64,000 nt of DNA from Planctomonas deserti (GTDB lineage: Bacteria; Actinomycetota; Actinomycetes; Actinomycetales; Microbacteriaceae): assembly GCF_003067705.1 (NCBI RefSeq), contig NZ_QANL01000001.1, forward strand, positions 868,001 to 932,000, written 5' to 3'. Shown in pieces: positions 36,604 through 44,927 of this stretch. A model generated the notes under the pieces. The model worked only from the letters and a program-made list of their open reading frames with translations, was not told the origin of the DNA and did no database searches. How positions within the stretch are numbered: the first letter of the stretch is position 1; each line of letters begins with the position of its first letter. The position numbers were made by a program, and so were the translations under genes.

Positions 36604-37467
36604 ATGACGGCGGGGATGCCGGATCCGGCGCCCGGATACTGCTACCGGCATCCCGATCGGCCGAGCTATGTGCTCTGCCAGCGCTGCGGCCGCACGATCT
36701 GCCCGGAGTGCCAGACGCCGGCCGCGGTCGGGGTCATCTGCCCCGACGACATGCGCGCCCAGCGGCAGGAGATGCGGAGCCAGCGCCCGCCGCTGACCCG
36801 TCGCGTGTCCCGCCTGAGCCGGTCGGGTGCGCCGGTCGTGACGTATTCGCTCATGGCGATCACGGTCCTGATCTGGCTGCTTCAGCTGGTCCCCGGGTTC
36901 GGTGTCGGCGTCACCCGCTCCCTCGCCTTCAATCCGCTGTATCTGCTCCCCGCCGAAGGGTTCTTCGAGCCGTGGCGGGCGCTGACGGCCGCATTCGTGC
37001 ACAGCCCGAGCAACGTGCTGCACGTGCTGTTCAACATGTTCTCGCTGTACATCTTCGGGCGCATTCTCGAGCCGATGCTCGGCCCGTGGCGGTTCCTCGC
37101 TCTCTACGTGCTGAGCGGCATCGGGGGCTCCATCGCCGTGCTTCTGCTCGCCGGGGGATCGGTAGTAGGCGCGTCCGGCGCCATCTTCGGCCTGATGGGC
37201 GCGCTGTTCGTGTTCGGGCGGCAGCTCGGGGGCAACGTGCGCTCGCTGCTCATCATCATCGTGCTGAACGTCGCGAGCGGCTTCTTCCTGCCGAACATCT
37301 CGTGGCAGGCGCATCTCGGCGGCCTCGCGGTCGGCGCGCTCGTGGCGGCGGTGCTCGTGCAGACGCGGGCGGAGCGCAAGCGCGGCCAGCAGATCGCGTC
37401 GCTCGTCGGCCTCGGAGTCATCCTGATCGGCCTGGGCACGGCTCTGGCCCCGGTCCTGCTCACCTAG
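36604..37467 (+). CDS. Rhomboid family intramembrane serine protease
   Basis: 287-residue protein. The N-terminus has a B-box-like zinc site with C13, H16, C25, C28, C33, C36 and C46; after a basic linker come six to seven membrane helices. The catalytic dyad is S191 (GASGAIFG) and H237 (WQAHLGG), with the supporting H133/N137 region in AFVHSPSNVLH. It cuts single-pass membrane proteins inside the bilayer. Its ATG follows the ppiA stop directly, so the two are co-transcribed. Confidence 0.94.
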   Translation: MTAGMPDPAPGYCYRHPDRPSYVLCQRCGRTICPECQTPAAVGVICPDDMRAQRQEMRSQRPPLTRRVSRLSRSGAPVVTYSLMAITVLIWLLQLVPGFGVGVTRSLAFNPLYLLPAEGFFEPWRALTAAFVHSPSNVLHVLFNMFSLYIFGRILEPMLGPWRFLALYVLSGIGGSIAVLLLAGGSVVGASGAIFGLMGALFVFGRQLGGNVRSLLIIIVLNVASGFFLPNISWQAHLGGLAVGALVAAVLVQTRAERKRGQQIASLVGLGVILIGLGTALAPVLLT

Positions 37468-37508
37468 CGCCGCCACCGCGCCGGCGGTTTTCCACGCACC
37501 CGGCCGAG

Positions 37509-37517
37509 TTATCCACA
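37509..37517 (+). promoter_or_regulatory. Isolated DnaA box between convergent genes
   Basis: Perfect TTATCCACA; a weaker GTCTCCACA follows at 37521-37529 in the same orientation. Both are in the 175-base space between the ends of the rhomboid gene and crgA. Confidence 0.6.
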
Positions 37518-37539
37518 GCTGTCTCCACAGTGGGGATAG

Positions 37540-37553
37540 TTACACGCGTGTAA
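37540..37553. promoter_or_regulatory. 14-bp perfect palindrome
   Basis: TTACACGCGTGTAA, fully self-complementary, 22 bases after the DnaA box and followed by an AT-rich stretch. It looks like a dimer-binding operator, but no gene starts here. The binding protein is unknown. Confidence 0.6.
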
Positions 37554-37642
37554 TTGTGCCCATGTGCACAGCAAATGTGCCGGTCAGGTCCGCGCGTCTC
37601 CCGAAGTGCGAGAGCAACGCGGGAGGGCGGAAGGACGGGTGG

Positions 37643-37882
37643 CTAACGCCAGCGCGTGGTCATCAGGAAGCCGATGAAGGCGATCCCGAAGCCGACGAGG
37701 ATGTTGCCCGTGCCGAGCGCGGGCACCGGATAGCCGCCGCTCACGTAGTAGACGATGATCCAGGCGAGGCCGAGCAGCATGAAGCCGAACATCACCGGCT
37801 TGAACCACACCGGGTTCGGCAGGTTCTCGCCGGGAGCGGGCTCCGGGCGTTCCGGCTTGGTTCGCGTCTTTTCTCGTGCCAT
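37643..37882 (-). CDS. crgA: Cell division protein CrgA
   Basis: 79-residue protein with two membrane helices (about 28-50 and 58-76) and the family pattern NPVWFKPVMFGFMLLGLAWI. CrgA is a small actinobacterial divisome protein that links FtsZ, FtsI and the septal wall machinery. ATG 37882 is chosen because TAGAAT ends 7 bases upstream; a start three codons earlier would lie inside this promoter. Position next to ppiA and upstream of the pknB operon is that of mycobacteria. Confidence 0.94.
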   Translation of the reverse strand: MAREKTRTKPERPEPAPGENLPNPVWFKPVMFGFMLLGLAWIIVYYVSGGYPVPALGTGNILVGFGIAFIGFLMTTRWR

Positions 37883-37889
37883 GCCCCGC

Positions 37890-37895
37890 ATTCTA
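37890..37895 (-). promoter_or_regulatory. -10 box (TAGAAT) of leaderless crgA
   Basis: On the minus strand TAGAAT is followed by seven bases and then the crgA ATG, the same layout as ppiA. Confidence 0.65.
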
Positions 37896-38009
37896 GCGGG
37901 TGACGCCTTTTCCCCCGCTGGCCGGGCCGAATGGTGGCGTTCCCGTGCGCCGGTGCAGCCGAGTCACGGGTCCAACGCCGCCGGGATTCGCCGGGCTCCT
38001 TCCGCCACT

Positions 38010-38015
38010 TAAACT
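38010..38015 (+). promoter_or_regulatory. -10 box (TAAACT) of leaderless sortase gene
   Basis: TAAACT ends 6 bases before the GTG at 38022. The intervening CGAGGG is too close to act as a normal ribosome site. Confidence 0.55.
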
Positions 38016-38021
38016 CGAGGG

Positions 38022-38774
38022 GTGCCCCGCAAACAACGCCGCGCCCGCTCGGCACGGCCACGATCGCGCATCAGCGTGACCGGGGTGCTCGGCGAACTCC
38101 TCATCACGGCCGGGGTCCTGGTGTTCCTGTTCCTCGGCTGGCAGCTCTGGTTCAACGACCTGGTGGTGGGCGGCCGGCAGCAGTCCGAGGCGCTCGAGCT
38201 GCGCGAGCAGTGGGGGCCGGACGTCGATGTTCCGGGCGAGGTCGATCCCGCGTCCTTCGGCGAACCGGTCGTCTCGGCCGTGCCCGCCGACCGGGAGCAG
38301 TTCGCGAATCTGTACATCCCCCGGTTCGGCGCCGACTACGTCCGTCCGGTCGCCGAGGGCGTCGGCACGCGCGCGGTCCTGAACACGATCGGCGTCGGCC
38401 ACTACCCGGGGACCCAGATGCCGGGCGAGGTGGGCAACTTCGCGGTCGCGGCCCACCGGACGACGCACGGCGCCCCGTTCAACCGCATCGCCGAGCTCCG
38501 CATCGGCGATCCGATCGTCGTCGAGACCGCCGACGGCTGGTACACCTATCGCTTCCGCACCCTGGACTACGTTCCCCCTTCGGGAGTCGAGGTGCTCAAC
38601 GCCGTGCCCGCGGTCGCGGACGGACAGCCGACGGACCGCGTGATCACCCTCACCAGCTGCAATCCCCTGTTCTCGGACGCGGAACGGATCATCGCGTACG
38701 GCGTCTACGACTCGTGGCGCCCCCGGTCCGCCGGCCCGCCCGCCGAGGTCACTGCGGCACTGGGGAACGGGTAG
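38022..38774 (+). CDS. srtE: Class E sortase
   Basis: 250-residue membrane-anchored transpeptidase. A basic N-terminus and one membrane helix (about 24-45) precede the sortase barrel with catalytic H145 (AAHRTTHG), C213 (TLTSCNPLFS) and R222 (AERIIAYG). Class E sortases of actinobacteria attach proteins with LAXTG-type signals to peptidoglycan. No substrate protein is encoded nearby. It lies where Streptomyces and relatives also carry srtE genes, close to crgA. Confidence 0.93.
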   Translation: MPRKQRRARSARPRSRISVTGVLGELLITAGVLVFLFLGWQLWFNDLVVGGRQQSEALELREQWGPDVDVPGEVDPASFGEPVVSAVPADREQFANLYIPRFGADYVRPVAEGVGTRAVLNTIGVGHYPGTQMPGEVGNFAVAAHRTTHGAPFNRIAELRIGDPIVVETADGWYTYRFRTLDYVPPSGVEVLNAVPAVADGQPTDRVITLTSCNPLFSDAERIIAYGVYDSWRPRSAGPPAEVTAALGNG

Positions 38775-38781
38775 GAGCACG

Positions 38782-38940
38782 ATGTACGCAGCGCTGTGGC
38801 GGGCACTCCCCGGACCCGTGTGGTTCCGGATCCTCTTGGTGATCGCCCTGGTTGCCGGGATACTCTTCTCTCTCGTCACCTGGGTGTTCCCCTGGGTCGA
38901 CTCCCTCGTCAACAATCAGGAAGTGACGGTGCAGGTGTGA
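38782..38940 (+). CDS. Small conserved membrane protein (52 residues)
   Basis: Starts at ATG 38782 with GTAGGAG 5 to 6 bases upstream; translation gives MYAALWRALPGPVWFRILL, a single membrane helix through VAGILFSLVTWVFPWV, then VNNQEVTVQV. Its stop overlaps the start of the next gene (GTGA), so it is translated in the operon. Similar short proteins occur between the sortase and pabA/trpG genes of related actinobacteria, as far as I recall; no function is known. It is easily missed because of its length. Confidence 0.8.
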   Translation: MYAALWRALPGPVWFRILLVIALVAGILFSLVTWVFPWVDSLVNNQEVTVQV

Positions 38941-39575
38941 CCTCAGTACTCGTCGTCGACAACTACGACAGCTTCGTCTACACGCTGAACGGCTACCTGC
39001 TCCAGCTCGGCGCGGAGACCGACGTCGTGCGCAACGACTCCTTCCCCGTGGAGTCCGTCGCCGAGCGCATCGCAGAGTACGACGCGGTGCTCGTCTCGCC
39101 CGGACCGGGCAAGCCCGCCGACGCGGGCGTGTCCATTCCCCTCGTGCAGGCTGCGCTGGCCGCCGACAAGCCGCTGCTCGGCGTCTGTTTGGGACACCAG
39201 GCCATCGCGGAGGCCCTGGGCGCGACCGTCACCGTCGCGGAGGAGTTGATGCACGGCAAGACGTCCGTCATCGACCACGACGGCAGCCCCTTCTACGACG
39301 GCGTCCCGCAGCCCTTCGTGGCCACCCGGTACCACTCCCTCGCAATCGTCGAGGACACCGTGCCGCGGGACCTCGTCGTGACCTCTCGCACGGGTGGCGG
39401 CGTCATCATGGGCGTCCGCCACATCGCGGCGCCGATCTACGGCGTGCAGTTCCACCCGGAGTCCGTGCTCACCGAGGGCGGCTACCGGATGCTGGGCAAC
39501 TGGCTCGAGTCCGCGGGCCTGACCGGCGCGAAGGAGACCGCGAAGGACCTTTCCCCGCTGGTGAAGCTGAACTGA
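38937..39575 (+). CDS. pabA: Glutamine amidotransferase of anthranilate/aminodeoxychorismate synthase
   Basis: 212-residue class I glutaminase subunit with catalytic C84 (GVCLGHQAI), H173 and E175 (QFHPESV) and the N-terminal VDNYDSFVYTL. It supplies ammonia to a chorismate-using partner, for folate (PabA) or tryptophan (TrpG). The partner is not in this window. In M. tuberculosis the gene at this place is called trpG/pabA (Rv0013). GTG 38937 overlaps the preceding stop by 3 to 4 bases. Confidence 0.93.
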   Translation: MTSVLVVDNYDSFVYTLNGYLLQLGAETDVVRNDSFPVESVAERIAEYDAVLVSPGPGKPADAGVSIPLVQAALAADKPLLGVCLGHQAIAEALGATVTVAEELMHGKTSVIDHDGSPFYDGVPQPFVATRYHSLAIVEDTVPRDLVVTSRTGGGVIMGVRHIAAPIYGVQFHPESVLTEGGYRMLGNWLESAGLTGAKETAKDLSPLVKLN

Positions 39576-39622
39576 CCCCGCCCGCGCTGAGTCAGGCGGT
39601 GCCGCTGCGCCATGCGCGCTGA

Positions 39623-39646
39623 GTCCCTTCGACAGGCTCAGGGACC
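39623..39646 (+). repeat. Dispersed 25-bp repeat, copy D
   Basis: GTCCCTTCGACAGG-CTCAGGGACC, the same as copy A except for the last base. It lies 3' of the HNH relic. Confidence 0.85.
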
Positions 39647-39697
39647 AAGTGTTCCGGAGGGGCGAGAGCGCGCGAGAGCGCGGGCGAGCCAGCCCCA

Positions 39698-39723
39698 CGG
39701 TCGCTGAGCCTGTGGAAGCGACG
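39698..39723 (-). repeat. Dispersed 25-bp repeat, copy E (variant, inverted)
   Basis: CGGTCGCTGAGCC-TGTGGAAGCGACG, nearly identical to copy C, again with the paired CGC/GCG change. It ends 30 bases from the HNH relic. Confidence 0.8.
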
Positions 39724-39753
39724 CGGGTTGCTCGCTCCGCTGTTGGGGGCTCG

Positions 39754-40951
39754 CTAGAACGGCGGCTCCTCCGGGATCACCGCCTTCGCTCGGGCCACTC
39801 GTCGCTCCGGCTTCGGTGTTGCGACGTGCGTTGCCGGTTCCGTTTCGTACTCGTGGCCGCTCGGCGCGAGCCAGCGCACCCTTCCACCGCCGGCTGACCG
39901 CGACGACCAGGCGGTGTGGTGCTTCACCCGGTGGTGCGAGCGGCACAGGTGGACCAGGTTGCCGTAGTCGGTTCCCCCGCCGTACTGCCAGTCGGTGACG
40001 TGGTCGACGTCGGCCCGTCCGGCACTTCGGTTGCAGCCGGGGAAGCGGCAGGTCTCATCGCGTACTCGCAGCCACGTCCGCAGGTCCTTGGGTACGGCGT
40101 ACCGATCGCGCCCAACCGAGAGCACGGCGCCGGTCTCGGGGTGGGTGAGGATGCGGGTGAAGCTCGGCGCCCGCGCTGCGATGCGGCGAGCGGTGTCCGT
40201 GTCGATCGGTCCGTAGCCCTCGAGCGTGCCCGGCTCCTCGCTCTTCCCGAGGAGCGTGAGCACCGGCACCGTCACAAGCACCCGTGGCCGAATACCCACT
40301 CCGATGGGTGCGTCGATGCGCCGCGTCGACTTGTCCTCCACAGAATCCCCGTCGGTGGCCGCTGCGGTTGTGGTGCCGTCGAGGAGGAGGTCGGTGAACG
40401 CGTCCGCCATCAACTGGGTCCGCGTCCTCTCCTCCCCAGGCTCGCCCTTGAGTCGCCTTGTCCAGCTTCGGCACAGTGAGGTGCTCGGCCCTGGGTAGCA
40501 CGGCCTCCTCCACCGCGGTCACTCCGGCCGGCGGGAGGGTGGTGGTGTGGTCGATGAGCACTTGGGCGTGTCGATAACCGATCCGGCCCTGACGCAGCGC
40601 CTCCTGGGTCGCGGGGAGGTCGTGCAGCAGGGCCTCGCTCTCCGCGATCAGGCGCTCGGCGGCGCGCTCTGAGATGCGCAGGGCAGCGGCGACCTCGGTC
40701 GTCAGGACCCGGCGTCCGGCCACCGTGGGTGACCACCGCGGCCCGCCCGTGGTGGGAACGGAGAGGTCGGTCGCTTCCGTCCAGAGCCGAGCGCGATCGA
40801 TCGCCTCGGCCCTCAGAGACTGGCCGAGCCTGATGATGCGTTCAGCGGCGGTGACGGCGTCGATCATCGCCAGGAACGTGTCGGTTGCCGCCTGCTGTGG
40901 TGGTGGTCCGTCGGGTGGGATCGGGTCGGGTGGAGCGGTTCGATCGGTCAT
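39754..40951 (-). pseudogene. Broken DUF222/HNH endonuclease (13E12-type) gene
   Basis: The 5' part (start ATG 40951) encodes the N-terminal half of a DUF222 domain up to LTVPKLDKA near 40460. The 3' part continues in another frame from LKGEPGEERTRTQLMADAF to a complete HNH motif (CRFPGCNRSAGRADVDHVTDW, LCRSHHRVKHH in pieces). Between these two blocks intact relatives have roughly 90 more residues, so the junction at about 40449-40459 is an internal deletion that also shifts the frame, not a single-base error. DUF222-HNH genes are the 13E12 repeat family of M. tuberculosis and occur in many copies in actinobacteria. The relic is flanked on both sides by dispersed repeats. Confidence 0.85.
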
Positions 40952-41034
40952 GCGTCCAGGGAAAACCCGGCCACCGACACCGACCTCCGCGCTCCTGTGG
41001 AGAATGTGGAGAAATACCGGCGAGCGTCCGTCGC

Positions 41035-41059
41035 GTCCCTTCGACAAGCTCAGGGACCG
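41035..41059 (+). repeat. Dispersed 25-bp repeat, copy F
   Basis: GTCCCTTCGACAAG-CTCAGGGACCG, one base different from copy A. Confidence 0.85.
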
Positions 41060-41089
41060 TGTGGGGACCACGGAGGCTGGGCACCTTGC

Positions 41090-41114
41090 GTGCCTTCGAC
41101 AGGCTCAGGGACCG
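41090..41114 (+). repeat. Dispersed 25-bp repeat, copy G
   Basis: GTGCCTTCGACAGG-CTCAGGGACCG, one base different from copy A, 55 bases after copy F. Confidence 0.85.
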
Positions 41115-41145
41115 TACGGGGACCACTGGAGGCAGGGCACCTTGC

Positions 41146-41193
41146 GTCCCTTCGACAGGCTCAGGGACCGTAGGGGCGGGCTCAGGGACCGTG
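41146..41193 (+). repeat. Dispersed 25-bp repeat, copy H plus a partial unit
   Basis: A full unit at 41146-41170 (56 bases after copy G), followed by a 3' half (GGCTCAGGGACCG) at 41179-41191. Copies F, G and H therefore form a short array with a period of 55-56 bases. Confidence 0.8.
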
Positions 41194-41226
41194 TCGGGAC
41201 AGGCTTCGGGAGCGCGGGAGGTGAGG

Positions 41227-43065
41227 TCAGCCCTCGGTGGGGGGCGGGTCCTGGGTTGCCTCGTCGAAGTCGCCCTCGGCGTCGTCGCCCGTCCCCGCGT
41301 CGTCGCCCGCGCCATTCCCGGTGTCATCCCCGGTGTCGTCGCCCGTGCCGGTTCCGCTTCCCGTCGCGCGACCCGTGCAGTAGTTGATGCTGATCGCCGA
41401 CTTCTGCGGCACGGCGCCCGGAGGCAGCGACTGTGCAGAGACCGGGGTGTTGGGCGCGACCGGGCAGCTGGAATCGCCACTGACGGTGACCTGCAGCTGC
41501 AGGTCGTCCTGCAGCGTGCCCGTGGCGTTGTCGACGTTCTGCCCCACGACGTTCGGCAGCGCGACCATGCCGTCGGAGATGATCAGGTTGACCACGTCGC
41601 CCTCACGGGTCTCAGTGCCCGCGACGGGATCCGTGCGCAGCACGACGCCCTCGGGGACGTTGGGGGAGTGCTCGACCGTCTGGCTGCCGACCGTCACCCC
41701 CGCGGACTCCAGCGCCGTCGATGCCGCCGTGACGTCCATGTTGACGACGCTCGGTACGGTCACCGTCACCGCCCCGCTGGACACGTAGACGTCCACCTGG
41801 GTGCTCGGCGCCACGCGGGCGCCCTGCTCCGGATCGGTCCGGATCACCTGGCCCTCCGGCACCTCGGTGCTCGACTCACGCATCTCGAGCGGTACGAGGT
41901 CCACCCCCTCGAGCGCGTTGCTCGCGCTCTCGTACGTCGCACCGGCGACGTCCGGCACGACACGCGTCGTCTCCGGCACGACGGCGGCCGGCGCGAGACT
42001 GAGCAGCCAGAAGACCACGGCGATGAGGATGACGGTGAGCGTGAGGATGCCGGCCCAGATCCAAGCGACGGGTGGGCGGCTCTGCGTGCGCACGACCTGA
42101 TCGTCGTCCACACCCAGCCGCTTCATGGCGAGCTCGGGCGCAGACGTCGTCGACGAGACTCCGAAGAGGGTGCTGCTTGCGTCGGTCTCCGGGAGCCGGC
42201 GCGTCGGGATGTGACCCTCGCTCGCCGTCCGCACGTCTGCCCGGAACTCCGCGGCGGACTGGTACCGGTCGAAGCGGTCCTTCGACAGCGCGTGCAGCAC
42301 GACGGTGTCGAGCGCGGGGGAGACCCTGGGGTTGAGGGAGCTCGGCTCGATCGGAGGCTCGCTCACGTGCTGATAGGCCACCGCCACGGCGGTGTCGCCG
42401 CGGAACGGCGGCCGTCCGGTGAGCATTTCGAACAGCACGATGCCCGTGGAGTAGAGGTCGGTGCGGGCGTCGACCGACTCGCCCTTGGCCTGCTCCGGCG
42501 AGAAGTACTGCGCCGTGCCGAGGATCGCGCTGGTCTGCGCGACCGTGGCGCTGGAGTCGGACACCGCGCGGGCGATGCCGAAGTCCATCACCTTCACCTG
42601 GCCGGTCGTCGTGATCATGATGTTGCCGGGCTTGATGTCGCGATGCACGACGCCGGCGCGGTGCGAGTACTCGAGCGCGGTCAGCACGCCCTCGATGATG
42701 CGGACGGCCTCGGCCGGGGCCAGGGGGCCCTCGCGGATGATGTCCTTGAGCATCCGCCCGTCGACGTACTCCATGACGATGAACGGCGCCACCGACTCGA
42801 ATCCGCCGGGCCCGACGAACGTGTCCTCGCCGGCGTCGAACACGCGGACGATGGTCGGATGCGCCATCCGAGCGGCGGACTGAGCCTCCTGGCGGAAGCG
42901 CATGCGGAAGGCGGGATCACTGGCGAGGGAGGAGCGCAGCAGCTTGATCGCCACCTTGCGTCCGAGCCGCGAGTCATGGCCCACGTGCACGTCGGCCATG
43001 CCCCCGCGGCCGATGACCTCACCCACCTCGTACCGTCCGGCGAGGAGGCGAGTCGTATCAGTCAC
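41227..43065 (-). CDS. pknB: Serine/threonine protein kinase PknB with PASTA domains
   Basis: 612-residue membrane receptor kinase. Kinase domain 10-270 with the glycine loop IGRGGMADV, lysine in VAIKLL, HRDIKPGN and DFGIA; one membrane helix at about 340-362. Outside are three PASTA domains (about 370-435, 437-503 and 504-570) that sense muropeptides or lipid II; the third has two cysteines that may pair. The tail is Gly/Asp/Thr-rich. PknB controls cell-wall synthesis and division in actinobacteria. Start GTG 43065 has GGGAG upstream. Its stop faces the repeat array. Confidence 0.96.
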   Translation of the reverse strand: MTDTTRLLAGRYEVGEVIGRGGMADVHVGHDSRLGRKVAIKLLRSSLASDPAFRMRFRQEAQSAARMAHPTIVRVFDAGEDTFVGPGGFESVAPFIVMEYVDGRMLKDIIREGPLAPAEAVRIIEGVLTALEYSHRAGVVHRDIKPGNIMITTTGQVKVMDFGIARAVSDSSATVAQTSAILGTAQYFSPEQAKGESVDARTDLYSTGIVLFEMLTGRPPFRGDTAVAVAYQHVSEPPIEPSSLNPRVSPALDTVVLHALSKDRFDRYQSAAEFRADVRTASEGHIPTRRLPETDASSTLFGVSSTTSAPELAMKRLGVDDDQVVRTQSRPPVAWIWAGILTLTVILIAVVFWLLSLAPAAVVPETTRVVPDVAGATYESASNALEGVDLVPLEMRESSTEVPEGQVIRTDPEQGARVAPSTQVDVYVSSGAVTVTVPSVVNMDVTAASTALESAGVTVGSQTVEHSPNVPEGVVLRTDPVAGTETREGDVVNLIISDGMVALPNVVGQNVDNATGTLQDDLQLQVTVSGDSSCPVAPNTPVSAQSLPPGAVPQKSAISINYCTGRATGSGTGTGDDTGDDTGNGAGDDAGTGDDAEGDFDEATQDPPPTEG

Positions 43066-43127
43066 TAAGCACTCCCAGTCCGCCCAAGCCTCGGGCCAGT
43101 GTAACCCGGGCCTCGCTGAGCGATCGG

Positions 43128-44927
43128 TTAGCCGTTCCCGTTTCCCTCGCCCGAGCCGTCGCCGCCCTCATCGCCGGTGCCCTCGTCCTCGCCCTCGGTC
43201 GGCTCCTCCCGGGCCTCGACGGTGACCGTGACGGCCGGGGAGTAACCCGACTCGTTCTCGCCGCAGAGCGCCTGGTAGGAGATGCGGGACTCACCGGCCG
43301 GGAGGCCGAGCACGGTGACCGACGTGGCGTCGGGCCGCGTCGGGTTCTGCGGGTCGAACGTCACGCCGTTCGCCGGCTCGACGGCGACGGCGTAGCCCGC
43401 CACGGTCGTGCCAGGAGGGCAGCTGTACGCGGGCCAGCTGATGTCGACGTCGTCACCCTCGGTGATCGTCGTCTGGGACGCGGTGGGGGCGGCAGTCGGC
43501 GGCGTCGGCTGGGTGACCGGCGCGAAGACCGTCACGACAACCGTCGTGCCCTTCTGCACGTTGCCGCGGGGGTTGATCTGGTAGACCAGCCCCTCCTCGT
43601 CCTCGGCGGTCGCCGCGTTGCCGTTCTCGATGCGCGGCACCAGCCCGAGCGCCTCGAGCTCCGCCCCGACCTCCTCGCCGCTGCGGCCCTGGTAGTCCGC
43701 GAGGTCGATGGCGACGGTGTTGCTCGTGGCCGACGGAGTGGGCTCCGGCGTCGTGCTGGGCGTCGTGCTCGGCTCGGTGCTCGGCTCCGTCGACGCGCTC
43801 TCCGACGGGTTCGGTGCCGCGGTCGGGTCGTCGTTCTGGTTCGAGAGCAGGGCGAGCACGCCGACCACGAGGGCGCCGGCGGCGAGCACGATCAGCGTGA
43901 CGATCAGCCACAAGTTCCGGTTGCGCCGCTCCTGCTGCACCGGGGCGACCGCGGTCGCGGTGGGCGGCGTCGGCACGGCCGCGCTGCTCGGCAGCACCGT
44001 CGTGGCCTGAGTCGCCCCGTACGCCGAGGTGGCGGGGAGGATGCTCGTGGCGGCGGTCGACGTCGCGGCGGCCAGCACGGCGGGCACCGAGGCGGCCGCG
44101 GCCGACACGTCCCCGCGGCGAAGCGCCTGAGCGGCCCGCGAGAGGTGGGCGGCCGAGGCAGGCCGGTCGGCCGGCTTCTTCGCGATGCAGGACAGCACGA
44201 GCCTGCGCACCGGGTCCGGCACGGTGACGGGGAGGTCCGGCGGCTGCTCGTTGATCTGCGCCATGGCGATGGCCACCTGCGACTCACCCGTGAAGGGGCG
44301 CCGGCCGGCCAGGCACTCGTAGGCGACGATGCCGAGCGAATAGATGTCGGTGGAGGGCGACGCGGGGTGCCCGCTCGCCTGCTCGGGCGAGAGGTACTGC
44401 ACCGTGCCCATGACCTGACCGGTCGCGGTCAGCGGCACCTGGTCGGCGATGCGGGCGATGCCGAAGTCGGTGATCTTCACTCGGCCGTCCGGCGTGATCA
44501 ACAGGTTGCCGGGCTTGATGTCGCGGTGCACGAGCCCCGCCGCGTGGGCCGCCTGCAGAGCGGACGCCGTCTGGGCGATGATGTCGAGCACCTTGTCGGT
44601 GGAGAGCACCCGCTCCCGCTCGAGGATGGTCGAGAGTGCCTCGCCGGGCACGAGCTCCATCACGAGGAAGGCGCTGCCCTCCTCCTCGCCGTAGTCGAAG
44701 ACGTTCGCGATGCCCTCGTGGTTCACCAGGGCGGCGTGACGCGCCTCGGCGCGGAACCGCTCCAGGAACCCGGGGTCGCCCAGGTACTCGTCCTTGAGAA
44801 TCTTGATGGCCACCGTGCGCCCGATGACGCGGTCGACGGCCTCCCAGACCTCGCCCATGCCGCCGATGGCGATGCGATTGCCGAGCTCGTACCGACCACC
44901 GAAGGTGACCCCGCTGCCGGGTCTCAT
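43128..44927 (-). CDS. pknA: Serine/threonine protein kinase (PknA-like) with PASTA and Fn3-like domains
   Basis: 599-residue receptor kinase. Kinase domain at 10-275 with IAIGGMGEV, HRDIKPGN and DFGIA; membrane helix at about 343-365; then a Ser/Thr/Pro-rich linker, one PASTA-like domain (about 400-465), and a beta-sandwich, probably fibronectin-III-like, at about 475-565 (DVDISWPAYSC, with a second Cys in SYQALCGEN), ending in an acidic Gly-rich tail. M. tuberculosis PknA has no PASTA domain, so this partner kinase is more elaborate. It overlaps pbpA by 4 bases. Confidence 0.93.
   Translation of the reverse strand: MRPGSGVTFGGRYELGNRIAIGGMGEVWEAVDRVIGRTVAIKILKDEYLGDPGFLERFRAEARHAALVNHEGIANVFDYGEEEGSAFLVMELVPGEALSTILERERVLSTDKVLDIIAQTASALQAAHAAGLVHRDIKPGNLLITPDGRVKITDFGIARIADQVPLTATGQVMGTVQYLSPEQASGHPASPSTDIYSLGIVAYECLAGRRPFTGESQVAIAMAQINEQPPDLPVTVPDPVRRLVLSCIAKKPADRPASAAHLSRAAQALRRGDVSAAAASVPAVLAAATSTAATSILPATSAYGATQATTVLPSSAAVPTPPTATAVAPVQQERRNRNLWLIVTLIVLAAGALVVGVLALLSNQNDDPTAAPNPSESASTEPSTEPSTTPSTTPEPTPSATSNTVAIDLADYQGRSGEEVGAELEALGLVPRIENGNAATAEDEEGLVYQINPRGNVQKGTTVVVTVFAPVTQPTPPTAAPTASQTTITEGDDVDISWPAYSCPPGTTVAGYAVAVEPANGVTFDPQNPTRPDATSVTVLGLPAGESRISYQALCGENESGYSPAVTVTVEAREEPTEGEDEGTGDEGGDGSGEGNGNG

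Noticed and set aside
39754-40951. Single-base frameshift (sequencing error) in the HNH gene
   Set aside because: The two halves lack about 90 residues of the DUF222 core at the junction, so one inserted or deleted base cannot restore the gene.
41035-41193. Spacer-repeat array (CRISPR-like) with a 55-base period
   Set aside because: The 30-base intervals are themselves similar to each other (GGGGACCA..GGC.GGGCACCTTGCG), so this is a tandem duplication of the dispersed repeat, not unique spacers.
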